64,000 nt of DNA, from contig NZ_LEKM01000221.1 of NCBI RefSeq assembly GCF_009761375.1, forward strand, positions 34,930 to 98,929, in the 5' to 3' direction. Below are positions 47,480-56,548 of the stretch, one piece after another (position 1 is the stretch's first letter; each line of letters opens with the position of its first letter). A program made the position numbers and the translations under genes. This DNA is from Ursidibacter arcticus (GTDB lineage Bacteria > Pseudomonadota > Gammaproteobacteria > Enterobacterales > Pasteurellaceae). The notes under the pieces are model-generated. The model was not told the origin of the DNA, did not search any database, and saw nothing but the letters and a program-made list of their open reading frames with translations.

Positions 47480-47782
47480 ATGTATGCAATGCTGGTTGAA
47501 ATCAATATAAAAGAAGGAAAAGAAAAAGAATTTCTAGAGGTTTTTGAACGAAATCACATTGGAACTCGTGAAGAACCGGGGAATCTACGTTTTGATGTAT
47601 TAAGAGATCCTAAAATAAGAACTCGTTTTTATGCTTATGAAGTATATGAAAATGAAGATGCATTGGAAGCACATAGACAAACAGCACATTATCATAGATG
47701 TGTCAAAGAATTAGAAAATATTATGTCTGAACCAAGATCTAAAATTGTATTTGAATGGGTTTTACCAGTAAGCTATGAATAA
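47480..47782 (+). CDS. lsrG: Phospho-AI-2 isomerase (ABM-domain)
   Basis: 100 residues from ATG 47480, which has AGGAG 9 bases before it; ATG 47474, in the same frame, is only 3 bases from that site but cannot be excluded. Phrases LVEINIKEGKEKEFLEVFERNH and EEPGNLRFDVLRDP match LsrG. It isomerises phospho-DPD to P-HPD, the substrate of LsrF. Overlaps the next gene by 8 bases. Confidence 0.93.
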   Translation: MYAMLVEINIKEGKEKEFLEVFERNHIGTREEPGNLRFDVLRDPKIRTRFYAYEVYENEDALEAHRQTAHYHRCVKELENIMSEPRSKIVFEWVLPVSYE

Positions 47783-48494
47783 AAAAGAACAAAAAAATAA
47801 TTTAATAAATACATTAAAACAACAATATTTAAGTGTAGGTATTCTTTCATCAAATTGGTTTGTTTTTAAACAGCAATTAGATATTTTAAGTGATAAGAAT
47901 ATTAATATATTACATTTTGATATAGCAGATGGGAATTTTAGTCCATTATTTACTGTTGGTCCTATGGCTATTAAACAATTTAACGATCATTTTTTTAAAG
48001 ATGTTCATTTAATGGTTAAAGATCAACAGACTTTTGCTAAATCCTGCGTTGAAAACGGTGCTAATTTAGTTACATTGCAAGTTGAACAACAAGAAGGGCT
48101 TTCTGATACAATAGAATGGCTATCTCAGCAACAAAACCTATATTTAGGAAAGAATGAACCTGTATTAATTGGATTAAGTATCTGTCCAAAAACAGATATT
48201 AATCTATTATCGTGTTATGTTGAAAAAGTTGATGTATTTCAAATATTAACATTGGACCCTAGAACAGGGGAAAAATATTCTAAAGAGTATATTGAAAATA
48301 GGGTTTCCTTGTTAAATCAACTACTAGGAAAAGATCGTATATTAAAGTTAATAAATATTGATGGTTCAATGAATTTAGATTTGGCACAATATTTGAATAG
48401 AAATCAATCTATAGATTGGTTTGTTTCGGGTAGTGCTTTATTTTCTGAAGACTTACATAACTCATTATGCAAATGGGAAATTCTGAAATATTAA
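47775..48494 (+). CDS. lsrE: LsrE, ribulose-phosphate 3-epimerase-like protein
   Basis: 239 residues. The epimerase metal/catalytic set is kept: His and Asp in NILHFDIADGNFSPLF, His in DVHLMVKD, and Asp in LINIDGSMN. The usual VNPGFGGQ phosphate loop is replaced by TLDPRTGEKYSKEY, so substrate or reaction may differ from Rpe. Salmonella has an rpe-like lsrE as the last lsr gene, where its role is unsettled. ATG overlaps lsrG by 8 bases; followed by the hairpin copy of the dispersed repeat, likely the operon terminator. Confidence 0.88.
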   Translation: MNKKEQKNNLINTLKQQYLSVGILSSNWFVFKQQLDILSDKNINILHFDIADGNFSPLFTVGPMAIKQFNDHFFKDVHLMVKDQQTFAKSCVENGANLVTLQVEQQEGLSDTIEWLSQQQNLYLGKNEPVLIGLSICPKTDINLLSCYVEKVDVFQILTLDPRTGEKYSKEYIENRVSLLNQLLGKDRILKLINIDGSMNLDLAQYLNRNQSIDWFVSGSALFSEDLHNSLCKWEILKY

Positions 48495-48502
48495 TAATGA
48501 TG

Positions 48503-48529
48503 TGTGGAAGATCAAGTCTGATCTTCTAC
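48503..48529 (+). terminator. Short dispersed repeat, copy 4, complete hairpin after lsrE
   Basis: GTGGAAGATCA, loop AGTC, TGATCTTCTAC: an 11-bp stem with one G-T. The left arm matches copies 1-3 (8182, 25708, 31602). Lies 9 bases after lsrE. Confidence 0.6.
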
Positions 48530-48533
48530 GCTA

Positions 48534-48555
48534 AAACGAGATATACATCACAGAA
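48534..48555 (+). promoter_or_regulatory. Weak CRP-like site before ptsG
   Basis: TCACA (48548-48552) is exact; the left half CGAGA matches TGTGA at three of five positions. About 65 bases before the start. Confidence 0.35.
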
Positions 48556-48611
48556 TTGAACATATATTTGTTATATTCTTTGAATATTATTTTATTCAAA
48601 GGAGACAATCT

Positions 48612-50105
48612 ATGTTTAAACAACTTCAACAAGTCGGAAAGGCTTTTATGCTACCGATTGCAATTTTACCTGCTGCAGGTTTATTGCTTGGGATTGGTGG
48701 TGCGTTATCCAACAAGGCAACCGTACAAGCCTATCCTGTATTGGATAACCCTGCATTGCAAGGTATTTTCCAAATTATGTCGGCAGCAGGCAGTGTGGTT
48801 TTTGCTAACTTAGCTTTACTGCTCTGTATTGGTTTAGGTATTGGGCTTGCGAAGCGAGATAAAGGCGTTGCTGCTTTAGCCGCAGTTGTTGGTTATTTGA
48901 TTATGACAGGCACTATTGCTGCCTTAATTCCAATTTTCTCACCTGAAACAAAAGGGATTGATACAGGCGTTATCGGCTCTTTAGTAATGGGGCTAATTAC
49001 CGTTAAGCTACATAATAAATACCACAATATTCAGTTGCCACAGATTTTAGGGTTCTTTGGTGGTTCTCGCTTTGTACCGATTGTTACTGCATTTGTGGCG
49101 ATTTTTGTAGGTGCAGTATTCTTTTTAATTTGGCCGACTTTCCAAAACTGGCTAGTTTCCGCAGGTAAAGGCATTGCGTCAATGGGGGAAATAGGCACAT
49201 TTTTCTATGGTTTCCTAATGCGTTTAAGCGGTGCTGTTGGCTTACACCATATGATTTACCCACTATTTTGGTACACTGAATTAGGTGGAACAGAAGTCGT
49301 AAACGGTGAAACCATTATTGGTGCACAAAAAATCTTCTTCGCTCAATTAGCCGATCCTAATCATCAAGGGTTATTTACCGAAGGAACTCGTTTCTTTGCA
49401 GGTCGATTTGATACGATGATGTTTGGTTTACCTGCTGCTTGTTTAGCGATGTATCACGCCGTACCGAAGGCTCGCCGTAAATTGATTGGTGGATTATTCT
49501 TAGGAGCCGCACTTACGTCATTTATTACGGGAATTACAGAACCTATCGAGTTTATGTTCTTATTCGTGGCTCCTTGGTTATATGTCTTCCACGCATTTTT
49601 AGATGGTGTATCTTTCTATATTGCGGATTTCCTAAATGTATCTATCGGAAATACCTTCTCAGGTGGTTTTATTGACTTCTTATTGTTTGGAATTTTACAA
49701 GGTAATGAAAATACCCACTGGATTCGTGTCGTCCTAGTTGGTTTACCTTGGGCTGCCTTGTATTACTTCTCTTTCCTATTCTTAATTCGTAAGTTCAATG
49801 TAATGACTCCTGGAAGAGCGGAAGACCAAGAAGAAGTTGTAGAACAACAAACCACTTCCTTAACTGAAAATGCACATCATATTATTGAAGCACTAGGTAC
49901 GGCGAGCAATATTGAAAATGTTGATGCTTGTATTACTCGTTTGCGTGTTGCTGTTAAAGATGTAAAAGCAGTCAATAAATCTCGTTTAAAAGCTTTAGGG
50001 GCGATAGATGTTCTTGAAGTAGGCGGTGGTGTACAGGCGGTCTTTGGTGCAAAAGCCGTTTTATATAAAAGTGAAGTTAATCAGATTTTAGGGAAAGAAG
50101 ATTAA
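48612..50105 (+). CDS. ptsG: PTS EIICB, glucose/maltose/GlcNAc family
   Basis: 497 residues. Start MFKQLQQVGKAFMLPIAILP leads into a membrane EIIC domain to about residue 400 with MRLSGAVGLHHMIYPLFW and GITEPIEFMFLFVAPWLY, then a linker and an EIIB domain with phosphocysteine in VDACITRLRVAV (near 440). Phosphorylates the sugar during uptake; EIIA would be Crr, not in the window. PtsG is the closest reading, but members for glucosamine, maltose or N-acetylglucosamine look alike. GGAGAC precedes the ATG. Confidence 0.85.
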   Translation: MFKQLQQVGKAFMLPIAILPAAGLLLGIGGALSNKATVQAYPVLDNPALQGIFQIMSAAGSVVFANLALLLCIGLGIGLAKRDKGVAALAAVVGYLIMTGTIAALIPIFSPETKGIDTGVIGSLVMGLITVKLHNKYHNIQLPQILGFFGGSRFVPIVTAFVAIFVGAVFFLIWPTFQNWLVSAGKGIASMGEIGTFFYGFLMRLSGAVGLHHMIYPLFWYTELGGTEVVNGETIIGAQKIFFAQLADPNHQGLFTEGTRFFAGRFDTMMFGLPAACLAMYHAVPKARRKLIGGLFLGAALTSFITGITEPIEFMFLFVAPWLYVFHAFLDGVSFYIADFLNVSIGNTFSGGFIDFLLFGILQGNENTHWIRVVLVGLPWAALYYFSFLFLIRKFNVMTPGRAEDQEEVVEQQTTSLTENAHHIIEALGTASNIENVDACITRLRVAVKDVKAVNKSRLKALGAIDVLEVGGGVQAVFGAKAVLYKSEVNQILGKED

Positions 50106-50130
50106 AATAAGTACATATGTAATAGATAGA

Positions 50131-50180
50131 ATAACCGCTTGGTTAGACAGTTGAACTGATTAGCCAAGCGGTTATTTTTA
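50131..50180 (+). terminator. Terminator between ptsG and the ABC transporter
   Basis: ATAACCGCTTGG (50131-50142) and CCAAGCGGTTAT (50164-50175) form a 12-bp stem followed by TTTTTAGG. Arms are uptake-signal cores. Confidence 0.75.
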
Positions 50181-50205
50181 GGGCTATGCCATTGTCAATA
50201 AATTA

Positions 50206-51042
50206 CTACTTCGCCAATAAATCTTCACGTTCACCATATACTGGCACTAAGGTTTTTTGGTATGCAGCTTTGATTTTACCGTTTGCTTTTAGCTCCGCAA
50301 TCTCTTTATTGATAAAGTCTAATAATGCTTTATCACCTTTTTGTACGGCTGGGGCGATATTTTCTTGTGGACCTAAACTACCGATCGCAACGTCAAAATT
50401 CGGATTTTCTTTTGCCCACGCCCAGAGTAATGCATTATCGTGTGCGAGAGCAACACCACGTCCGTCTTTTAATGCATCAAAAGTTTCAGTATTTTGATCG
50501 AATTTGAGTAAGTTAATTTCAGGGTGATTCTTAGTAAAATAGGTATCTGCAGTTGTACCTTTATTTACCAATAAGGTTTTCCCTTTTAATTGAGCAATAT
50601 CCGTAATTGGTGCATCTTTTGGTGAAGCGACGCCAAGTGCAACCACCATATAAGGTGAAGCAAAATCGACGACCTCTTCACGAGCTGGGGTTTGGGTGAA
50701 GTTTGCTAAAATTAAATCTACTTTATTCGATTTTAAATACTCCACACGGTTTGCGGCTTCAGTTAAAACAAATTCCACCTTATCTGGACTACCTAATAAA
50801 TCATTCGCAATTTCTTTAGCGATTTCAATATCAAAGCCTTGATTTTTACCATTAGCATCAACGTAACCAAATGGCGGTTTATCACCAAATACACCGATAC
50901 GAATGACGCCTTTTTCTTTAATTTGAGCAACGCTATCTTTGGCTGGGGCATTTGAGCTAGTGCTTGCGTTATCACAGGCGGTCAGTGCAAAGGCTGCAAC
51001 TGCCGTTGCCAATAATGTTTTGAATGTTGTGCTAAATGTCAT
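50206..51042 (-). CDS. Polar amino-acid ABC transporter substrate-binding lipoprotein
   Basis: 278 residues with a lipoprotein signal ending LTAC (Cys23). Family 3 binding protein: VIRIGVFGDKPPFGYVDANG, GFDIEIAKEIANDLL and DLILANFTQTPAREEVVDFA. Resembles cysteine/cystine or glutamate-type binders (PEB1 type); the ligand is not clear. Last gene of the leftward permease-permease-ATPase-binding protein operon. An inverted uptake-signal pair precedes it. Confidence 0.88.
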   Translation of the reverse strand: MTFSTTFKTLLATAVAAFALTACDNASTSSNAPAKDSVAQIKEKGVIRIGVFGDKPPFGYVDANGKNQGFDIEIAKEIANDLLGSPDKVEFVLTEAANRVEYLKSNKVDLILANFTQTPAREEVVDFASPYMVVALGVASPKDAPITDIAQLKGKTLLVNKGTTADTYFTKNHPEINLLKFDQNTETFDALKDGRGVALAHDNALLWAWAKENPNFDVAIGSLGPQENIAPAVQKGDKALLDFINKEIAELKANGKIKAAYQKTLVPVYGEREDLLAK

Positions 51043-51074
51043 ATTAAACTCCTTAAATGATTATTTTTATAAGT

Positions 51075-51117
51075 AAGCGGTATGATTTTGTAAATTTTTC
51101 ACAAAAACTTACCGCTT
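51075..51117. repeat. Inverted uptake-signal pair inside the ABC operon
   Basis: AAGCGGTA (51075-51082) and TACCGCTT (51110-51117) form a hairpin between the ATPase and binding-protein genes. Confidence 0.5.
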
Positions 51118-51126
51118 GGGTGTTTG

Positions 51127-51858
51127 TTAGTAATCCATTCCACGCAGAAACTGTTTCGCTCTTTCTGTTTGTGGTTGATGAAAAAATTGGTGAGGTTCAC
51201 TTTCTTCGATAATAACCCCTTTATCCATAAAGATAATGCGATCGGCAACTTTCTCTGCAAAGCTCATTTCGTGAGTTACTATAAGCATTGACATCCCTTC
51301 GTTAGCAAGTTCCAGTACTACATCTAATACTTCTCTAACCATTTCAGGATCAAGTGCTGCCGTAATTTCATCCAATAGAATCACATCAGGGTTCATACAA
51401 AGTGTGCGTACAATCGCAATACGTTGTTTTTGTCCGCCTGAAAGTTCTCGTGGAAAAGCCGTTTTACGATCAAGTAACCCAACTCGAGCCAATAATGTTT
51501 CCGCTTGTTTTTCTGCTTCAGCACGATTTCGTTTTTGTGCTTTCACTGGACCGAGTAGAATATTCTCGATAACGTTCAAATGTGCAAAAAGTTCGTAGCT
51601 CTGAAAGACCATCCCAACTTTTTGTCTTGCTTGTTCCCATTTTATATCCTTACCTAATTCACCCACACTTTTGATAGTGATGGTGCCACCTTGTTTTTCT
51701 TCCAATCCATTGATACAGCGAAGTAGCGTACTTTTCCCACAACCAGAAGGCCCTAAGATTACTACCACTTCACCTTTGTGAAGTGATAAGTTGAGGTCTG
51801 GTATTGCTACGGTTTCACCGTAGGTTTTGCGTAAATTTTGGATTGAAAGTAATGGCAT
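51127..51858 (-). CDS. Polar amino-acid ABC transporter ATP-binding protein
   Basis: 243 residues from the ATG at 51858 ([16 protein letters not shown]). Walker [10 protein letters not shown] (about 35-43), signature LSGGQKQR, Walker [15 protein letters not shown] and the switch His in VTHEMSF. GlnQ/HisP-like. Works with the two permeases upstream. Confidence 0.93.
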   Translation of the reverse strand: MPLLSIQNLRKTYGETVAIPDLNLSLHKGEVVVILGPSGCGKSTLLRCINGLEEKQGGTITIKSVGELGKDIKWEQARQKVGMVFQSYELFAHLNVIENILLGPVKAQKRNRAEAEKQAETLLARVGLLDRKTAFPRELSGGQKQRIAIVRTLCMNPDVILLDEITAALDPEMVREVLDVVLELANEGMSMLIVTHEMSFAEKVADRIIFMDKGVIIEESEPHQFFHQPQTERAKQFLRGMDY

Positions 51859-51991
51859 AGGGGAAACATCTCTGTAAAACAATGAGGCTATTTTTCAAAA
51901 ATTGATGACAAAATCAAAGATTAAGGAGCTATTTTTTATAACCTATAGTTATAAAATTGGTGGGTTTTATCCCACCATAGACAAGAACTGT

Positions 51992-52666
51992 TTAAAAATC
52001 AGCTTGCCAACGTCTTTCTAAACGGGAGGCGAAAAGTGAAAGAGGATAACAGATTAAAAAATATAGAACAAAAATTAGCCCATAAACAAAGAAAGAAGCA
52101 CTCGGGTTAGTTAATAAGGCGTTTTCAATAATTTGCTGTCCGATTTTAACTACTTCAATTACACCGATTAAAGCAGCAAGTGAGCTGGTTTTTATCATTC
52201 GGGTAAATAGGTTGATTACACCGGGTAAAACACGTTTAGTCCCTTGTGGTAATTCTATATACCAAAATATTTGTAGTGGCGTTAGCCCTAAAGATTTGGC
52301 TGACTCTATTTGATGCTTTTCGATGGAAGTTAATGCGCCACGAACAAGATCTCCCATTTCTGCGGTTCCCCATAGCACAAATACCCAAACACAAACCCAA
52401 AAGCCACTAATATGAATATTAAACCAAATAGAAAGCCCAAAGTAGAGCATAAATAACCAAACGAGAATAGGCACTATCCGAATCGTTTCAAGATAAATAC
52501 GGCAAAAGAGCTGTAGAGCTGTATTTTTTATCCGCATCAATAAACCAAAAACAGTACCGAGTATGAGTGAAATAGCAACAGAGATAAAAGATATTTGAGC
52601 CGTTATCCATAGCCCTTGTGCTAATCGGCGCGCATTCTCACCTTCAAATAACCAATCAAATCCCAT
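51992..52666 (-). CDS. Polar amino-acid ABC transporter permease
   Basis: 224 residues from the ATG at 52666 (MGFDWLFEGENARRLAQGL), GGAGAGC upstream. HisM/GlnP-type: about five helices and the EAA-like loop IESAKSLGLTPLQIFWYIELP. Overlaps the other permease by 11 bases. A GGTGGG/CCCACC hairpin (51959-51976) follows it before the ATPase gene. Confidence 0.92.
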   Translation of the reverse strand: MGFDWLFEGENARRLAQGLWITAQISFISVAISLILGTVFGLLMRIKNTALQLFCRIYLETIRIVPILVWLFMLYFGLSIWFNIHISGFWVCVWVFVLWGTAEMGDLVRGALTSIEKHQIESAKSLGLTPLQIFWYIELPQGTKRVLPGVINLFTRMIKTSSLAALIGVIEVVKIGQQIIENALLTNPSASFFVYGLIFVLYFLICYPLSLFASRLERRWQADF

Positions 52667-53315
52667 ATTTTGCTCTCCGTACTCGATTTTCTGCATAACG
52701 TGCTAATAGTGAAATCGGTAATAAAATAACTAAGTAGCTGATAAATAAGAGGAATAATGCCTCGTTTGTTTTATAATCCATTCCAATAATATCTTTAGTA
52801 ACAAACATTAGCTCTGCTACCGCCACTGCACTAATTACCGATGATTCTTTGATTAAAAAGAGAATATTTGCACCTAATGCAGGAATTGCAATTGCCCAAG
52901 CTTGTGGAAAAATAACATAGCCAAAAATTTGGTAGCGAGTGAGTCCTATTGATTTTGCCGCTTCAATTTGTCCTTTAGGAATCGCTAATAAACCTGCTCG
53001 TAATGCTTCAGCCATATAGCTTCCACCCAAAAAAGTTAAAGCTATAATGCCACAGGTAAAGCCATCCCAATGAACGCCAATTTTAGGTAAGCCATAGTAA
53101 AGAAAGAATAGCTGGATAAGTAATGGCGTATTACGAGATAGCTCAATATAACTACGAGCAATAAGGTAAAACGGTTTAATTTGATATGCAGTTACAACTG
53201 CTACGGCAATACCGAGGAGCAAGGATAAAAAAATCCCCCAAAATGAGAGCTGTAAAGTAATAAATGCTGCGTCAATAAAACGTGGAATAGCATCAAAAAC
53301 GTAAGACCAATTCAT
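52656..53315 (-). CDS. Polar amino-acid ABC transporter permease, first gene
   Basis: 219 residues, about five helices; EAA-like loop IEAAKSIGLTRYQIFGYVIFP. Begins MNWSYVFDAIPRFIDAAFIT. First gene of the operon. Forms a heterodimeric channel with the downstream permease. The 141-base gap to yagU holds no clear regulatory element. Confidence 0.92.
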   Translation of the reverse strand: MNWSYVFDAIPRFIDAAFITLQLSFWGIFLSLLLGIAVAVVTAYQIKPFYLIARSYIELSRNTPLLIQLFFLYYGLPKIGVHWDGFTCGIIALTFLGGSYMAEALRAGLLAIPKGQIEAAKSIGLTRYQIFGYVIFPQAWAIAIPALGANILFLIKESSVISAVAVAELMFVTKDIIGMDYKTNEALFLLFISYLVILLPISLLARYAENRVRRAKYGI

Positions 53316-53456
53316 ATCATAATTAAATTGAAAATAATGAAAGGGAATTTTGTGCGGTTGTTATAAAAAATGAAAGTTTAATATGATATTTTTTATAACC
53401 ATAAAGAATAAAAACCGCAATATTGCTATATTACGGTTTTTATCACAGTAAAGTGA

Positions 53457-54059
53457 TTAACGGAATGGTTGATCTAAAGGCGCTTCAGGATCTGGTTGTT
53501 TCGTAATACGATTGCGTAAATCACGACGAATAACTTCAATCGTCCAGAACCAAAAAATATGACCAACTAACTCAGAAATATGTTCATAAAGTGGCCATTC
53601 TGCAACAGGTGGTGTTAAACCGAGTGCAGGGAAAGTAATGTAGTGAACACAGATATTCGCAATAATACCCGCTCCAATACCTTGCCAAAATTTAATTTTC
53701 GGGAAAATTTCCGCTACAACACAGTAACCGATAGCAAAAACTAGCGAGAAAATCATATGAGTTACACCGATCCAGTTAAATGCGTGGTCGGCAAACATAA
53801 ATGCCGCTTCAGTTGGATCAATTCCAATATAATCACGCAAGAAAACGTGCGGTGGATTTAGGAATGCACGAGAGCAAACCTCAAGAGCCTGTGATGGATC
53901 TTTACACGCTGCGGTAAAAAGATCTAACGGACTTCGTGGTGGGAATGGGTGTTCCGCACCCCATTTTACAAATGCAGAGATAATACCTGCGATAATACCA
54001 ATGAAAACGGCTAACCCATAACGACGACGGGCTGGGTTTGTTTGTTGAAATAAGCTCAT
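53457..54059 (-). CDS. yagU: YagU-family inner-membrane protein (DUF1440)
   Basis: 200 residues from the ATG at 54059 ([20 protein letters not shown]), GGAGAGC upstream. Four membrane segments; a conserved-looking [15 protein letters not shown] follows the first. E. coli YagU is linked to acid resistance; the mechanism is unknown. A perfect FNR dyad 110 bases upstream suggests anaerobic control. Confidence 0.88.
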   Translation of the reverse strand: MSLFQQTNPARRRYGLAVFIGIIAGIISAFVKWGAEHPFPPRSPLDLFTAACKDPSQALEVCSRAFLNPPHVFLRDYIGIDPTEAAFMFADHAFNWIGVTHMIFSLVFAIGYCVVAEIFPKIKFWQGIGAGIIANICVHYITFPALGLTPPVAEWPLYEHISELVGHIFWFWTIEVIRRDLRNRITKQPDPEAPLDQPFR

Positions 54060-54169
54060 ATATTGCTCTCCGATTAAAAAATAATTTATTTTATTGTTTG
54101 AATTATTTATCAAAACATTCTCTATTCTACAAAAAACTTCTAGTTATTGAGTAATAGATAGCTCATTGA

Positions 54170-54183
54170 TTGATGTAAATCAA
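54170..54183. promoter_or_regulatory. FNR (HlyX) site between yagU and the TonB receptor gene
   Basis: TTGATGTAAATCAA is an exact TTGAT-N4-ATCAA dyad, about 111 bases from yagU and 172 from the receptor gene. Confidence 0.75.
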
Positions 54184-54291
54184 ATTGAATAAATAACAAG
54201 CGGTCTGTATTTACAAAAATTTTACAAGTAAATACTTAATGCAAGAACAATTGACAATTAATTTTGAATATGTAACCATTCCATTTGGCTT

Positions 54292-54316
54292 ACTATTGAG
54301 AATTGTTTTCAATAGT
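54292..54316 (+). promoter_or_regulatory. Fur box before the TonB-dependent receptor gene
   Basis: ACTATTGA and TCAATAGT form a perfect inverted repeat around GAATTGTTT; the core TGAGAATTGTTTTCA matches the Fur core TGATAATNATTATCA at most positions. About 40 bases before the start. Confidence 0.7.
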
Positions 54317-54354
54317 AAAAATAAGTGTAAAAAGTTATTATCTAAGGAATGCAT

Positions 54355-56454
54355 ATGGCAAAATTTAAACTACTCCCTGTATCTGCTATGGTGTTAAGTG
54401 CATTAGCTACAGGTTCTGCATTTGCAGAAAATAAAGATACAGCAACGCTTGATGTGATCAATGTTACTGATAACCAAGGTTTGAAAGTTCAAACCAATGT
54501 GGTTACTACGCAGAAAAAAGATGAAAGTGTTCAAACGGATTTGCGTGGGTTACTTAAAAATGAGCCAGCGATTAGTATTGGTGGTGGTAATGGTACTTCT
54601 CAATATTTATATATTCGTGGTATGGGTCAAAATTCTATTGATGTTAAAGTCGATAATGCTTATTCAGATAGCCAAATTCACTACCACCAAGGCCGCCATA
54701 TGCTAGACCCAGCATTAGTAAAAATTGTTTCTGTACAAAAAGGGGCAGGCAGTGCTTCAGCTGGTATCGGTCAAACTAACGGTGCGGTAATTGCAAAAAC
54801 CTTAGATGCGTTAGATTTATTAAAAAATAGCGACAAAAATGTCGGTGCAAAATTAGGTGCAGGATTTAGCACTAACCACGCTCATAATTTTAATGCAACC
54901 TTATTCGGTAAAGGTGATATTTTTGATGTTTTAGTGTCAGGCAATCTTGTTAAAGAGAGTAACTACGAAGGTGGTAAAGGCTATGTAAGCAACTTTAATA
55001 CTAAACGTGTACCGTTTAGTGGGCTAGATAAAGTAAGCTATCTAGCAAAAGTAGGAGCAACTGTTGGCGATCACCGTTTTGTGTTAAGTCGTATGAATGA
55101 ACAACACGAAGGTGAGCGTTTAGTTCGTGAGGAATTTGATGCTGCACCAGTAGGTACACCAGGTAGTCGATTAACGCTTGATCGTCAAGCTCCAGCAGAT
55201 CGTAAGATGAGAGTAACAAATACGAACTTGGAGTGGACAGGTAAAAACTTAGGTTTTGCCCAAGAAGTAACAGCTAACGTATATCAATTAGTTCATAGTC
55301 GTTGGTCTGAGAGCGATAAAGGTAATGGCTATGCAGGTGGAAATAAAAATCCAGGAGCCACTAAAAATAGAGTAGTAACCACTGGTGGTAATATCAACTT
55401 TGATTCTGCTGTTCACGAAAATGTATTATTAAAATATGGTGTGAATTATCGTCATCAAGAAGTTAAGCCACACACTAAATTCAATGCAAATTTAGTCAAT
55501 CAGGAAAAGAAAGATACTGGATTATATGTAGAAGCTATAACCGCTCCTGTTGATAAAATTACTTTCACTGCTGGTGTACGTTACGACCACTTCAATTTTA
55601 AAGCAATGGACGGTAAAAAACGTAGCGATGGTGCATTTAACCCAAGTGTAGGTTTAATTTATGAACCAATCCAATATTTAAGCCTCAGTGCGAGCCATAA
55701 CTACGCAACTCGTAGCCCACGTATGCACGATGCGATTATGTCTCACGGTAACCGTGGTGTAGTGACTATTGGCGACAATACCAAAGCAGAGCAAGCTCGT
55801 AATACTGAAATCGGTTTCAACTATAATGATGGTACATTCAGCTTTGATGGTAGTTACTTCTGGCAAAATATCAAAGATGCGTTAGGTACAACTAATGGTC
55901 GTGATAACCACGGTAATGCTGCACAAGCTATTGTAAATGCAGGTAAGATTAAAAATAGTGGCTATGAGTTAAATGCAGGCTATCATAATAACGGTTTTAC
56001 TGCGCGTATAGGTGTTGCACATAGCAAACCTCGTTTCCATTCTCAAACTAGATGGCAGACAAATAATCAAGGGCGACTTGAAGAAGTTAGCTTATTAAGC
56101 GGCAATCCAGAATACGCATCAGCAATTGGTCGTACTTGGACAGCTTCTCTAAGCTACCGCTTTGCACAACCAAATGTAGAAGTGGGTGTACACCACCGTA
56201 TCGTAGAAAAAGTCAAAGCATCTGATAACTACTTTATTACTGGGGGTACATTAAAAACTGGTGCTACTAGTGGCAAAGACGGCTATAACGTAACCGATAT
56301 TACCCTTAACTGGAAACCATTCAATAACGATAGTATGAATGTAAACTTCGCAGTTGATAACGTAGCAAACAAACTATACAAAGCTCACAGCCAACGTGGT
56401 GCATTCCCAGGTCGTGGTCGTGAATATCGTGTAGGGGTAAATTATACTTTCTAA
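54355..56454 (+). CDS. TonB-dependent outer-membrane receptor, probably heme/iron (TdhA-like)
   Basis: 699 residues from ATG 54355 (AAGGA 6 bases before it). Signal peptide to about residue 24 (SAFA). Plug domain with TDLRGLLKNEPAISIGGGNG and YLYIRGMGQNSIDVKVDN; barrel ending REYRVGVNYTF with a terminal Phe, as in outer-membrane barrels. YATRSPRMHDAIMSHGNRG resembles the FRAP-box region of heme receptors, with histidines after it. The TonB box is not certain (ATLDVINVTD is likely). The Fur box upstream supports an iron or heme role. TdhA is the closest family I can name; the ligand is unproven. Confidence 0.85.
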   Translation: MAKFKLLPVSAMVLSALATGSAFAENKDTATLDVINVTDNQGLKVQTNVVTTQKKDESVQTDLRGLLKNEPAISIGGGNGTSQYLYIRGMGQNSIDVKVDNAYSDSQIHYHQGRHMLDPALVKIVSVQKGAGSASAGIGQTNGAVIAKTLDALDLLKNSDKNVGAKLGAGFSTNHAHNFNATLFGKGDIFDVLVSGNLVKESNYEGGKGYVSNFNTKRVPFSGLDKVSYLAKVGATVGDHRFVLSRMNEQHEGERLVREEFDAAPVGTPGSRLTLDRQAPADRKMRVTNTNLEWTGKNLGFAQEVTANVYQLVHSRWSESDKGNGYAGGNKNPGATKNRVVTTGGNINFDSAVHENVLLKYGVNYRHQEVKPHTKFNANLVNQEKKDTGLYVEAITAPVDKITFTAGVRYDHFNFKAMDGKKRSDGAFNPSVGLIYEPIQYLSLSASHNYATRSPRMHDAIMSHGNRGVVTIGDNTKAEQARNTEIGFNYNDGTFSFDGSYFWQNIKDALGTTNGRDNHGNAAQAIVNAGKIKNSGYELNAGYHNNGFTARIGVAHSKPRFHSQTRWQTNNQGRLEEVSLLSGNPEYASAIGRTWTASLSYRFAQPNVEVGVHHRIVEKVKASDNYFITGGTLKTGATSGKDGYNVTDITLNWKPFNNDSMNVNFAVDNVANKLYKAHSQRGAFPGRGREYRVGVNYTF

Positions 56455-56474
56455 TTTCATTTTAGTGTTCACCT

Positions 56475-56508
56475 AGTAATAACGCCCGATTTATCGGGCG
56501 TTATTACT
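56475..56508. terminator. Bidirectional terminator
   Basis: AGTAATAACGCCCGAT (56475-56490) and its exact complement (56493-56508) around a TT loop, between convergent receptor and lipoprotein genes. Confidence 0.85.
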
Positions 56509-56548
56509 AATACTCCTATTTTCTAGAATAGTGTACACTTACCAACCT

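Noticed and set aside
1520..54206. Recurring ACAAGCGGT as a possible CRISPR or phage repeat
   Set aside because: Spacing is irregular, it occurs on both strands and within genes, and it matches the known DNA-uptake signal of this Pasteurellaceae group.
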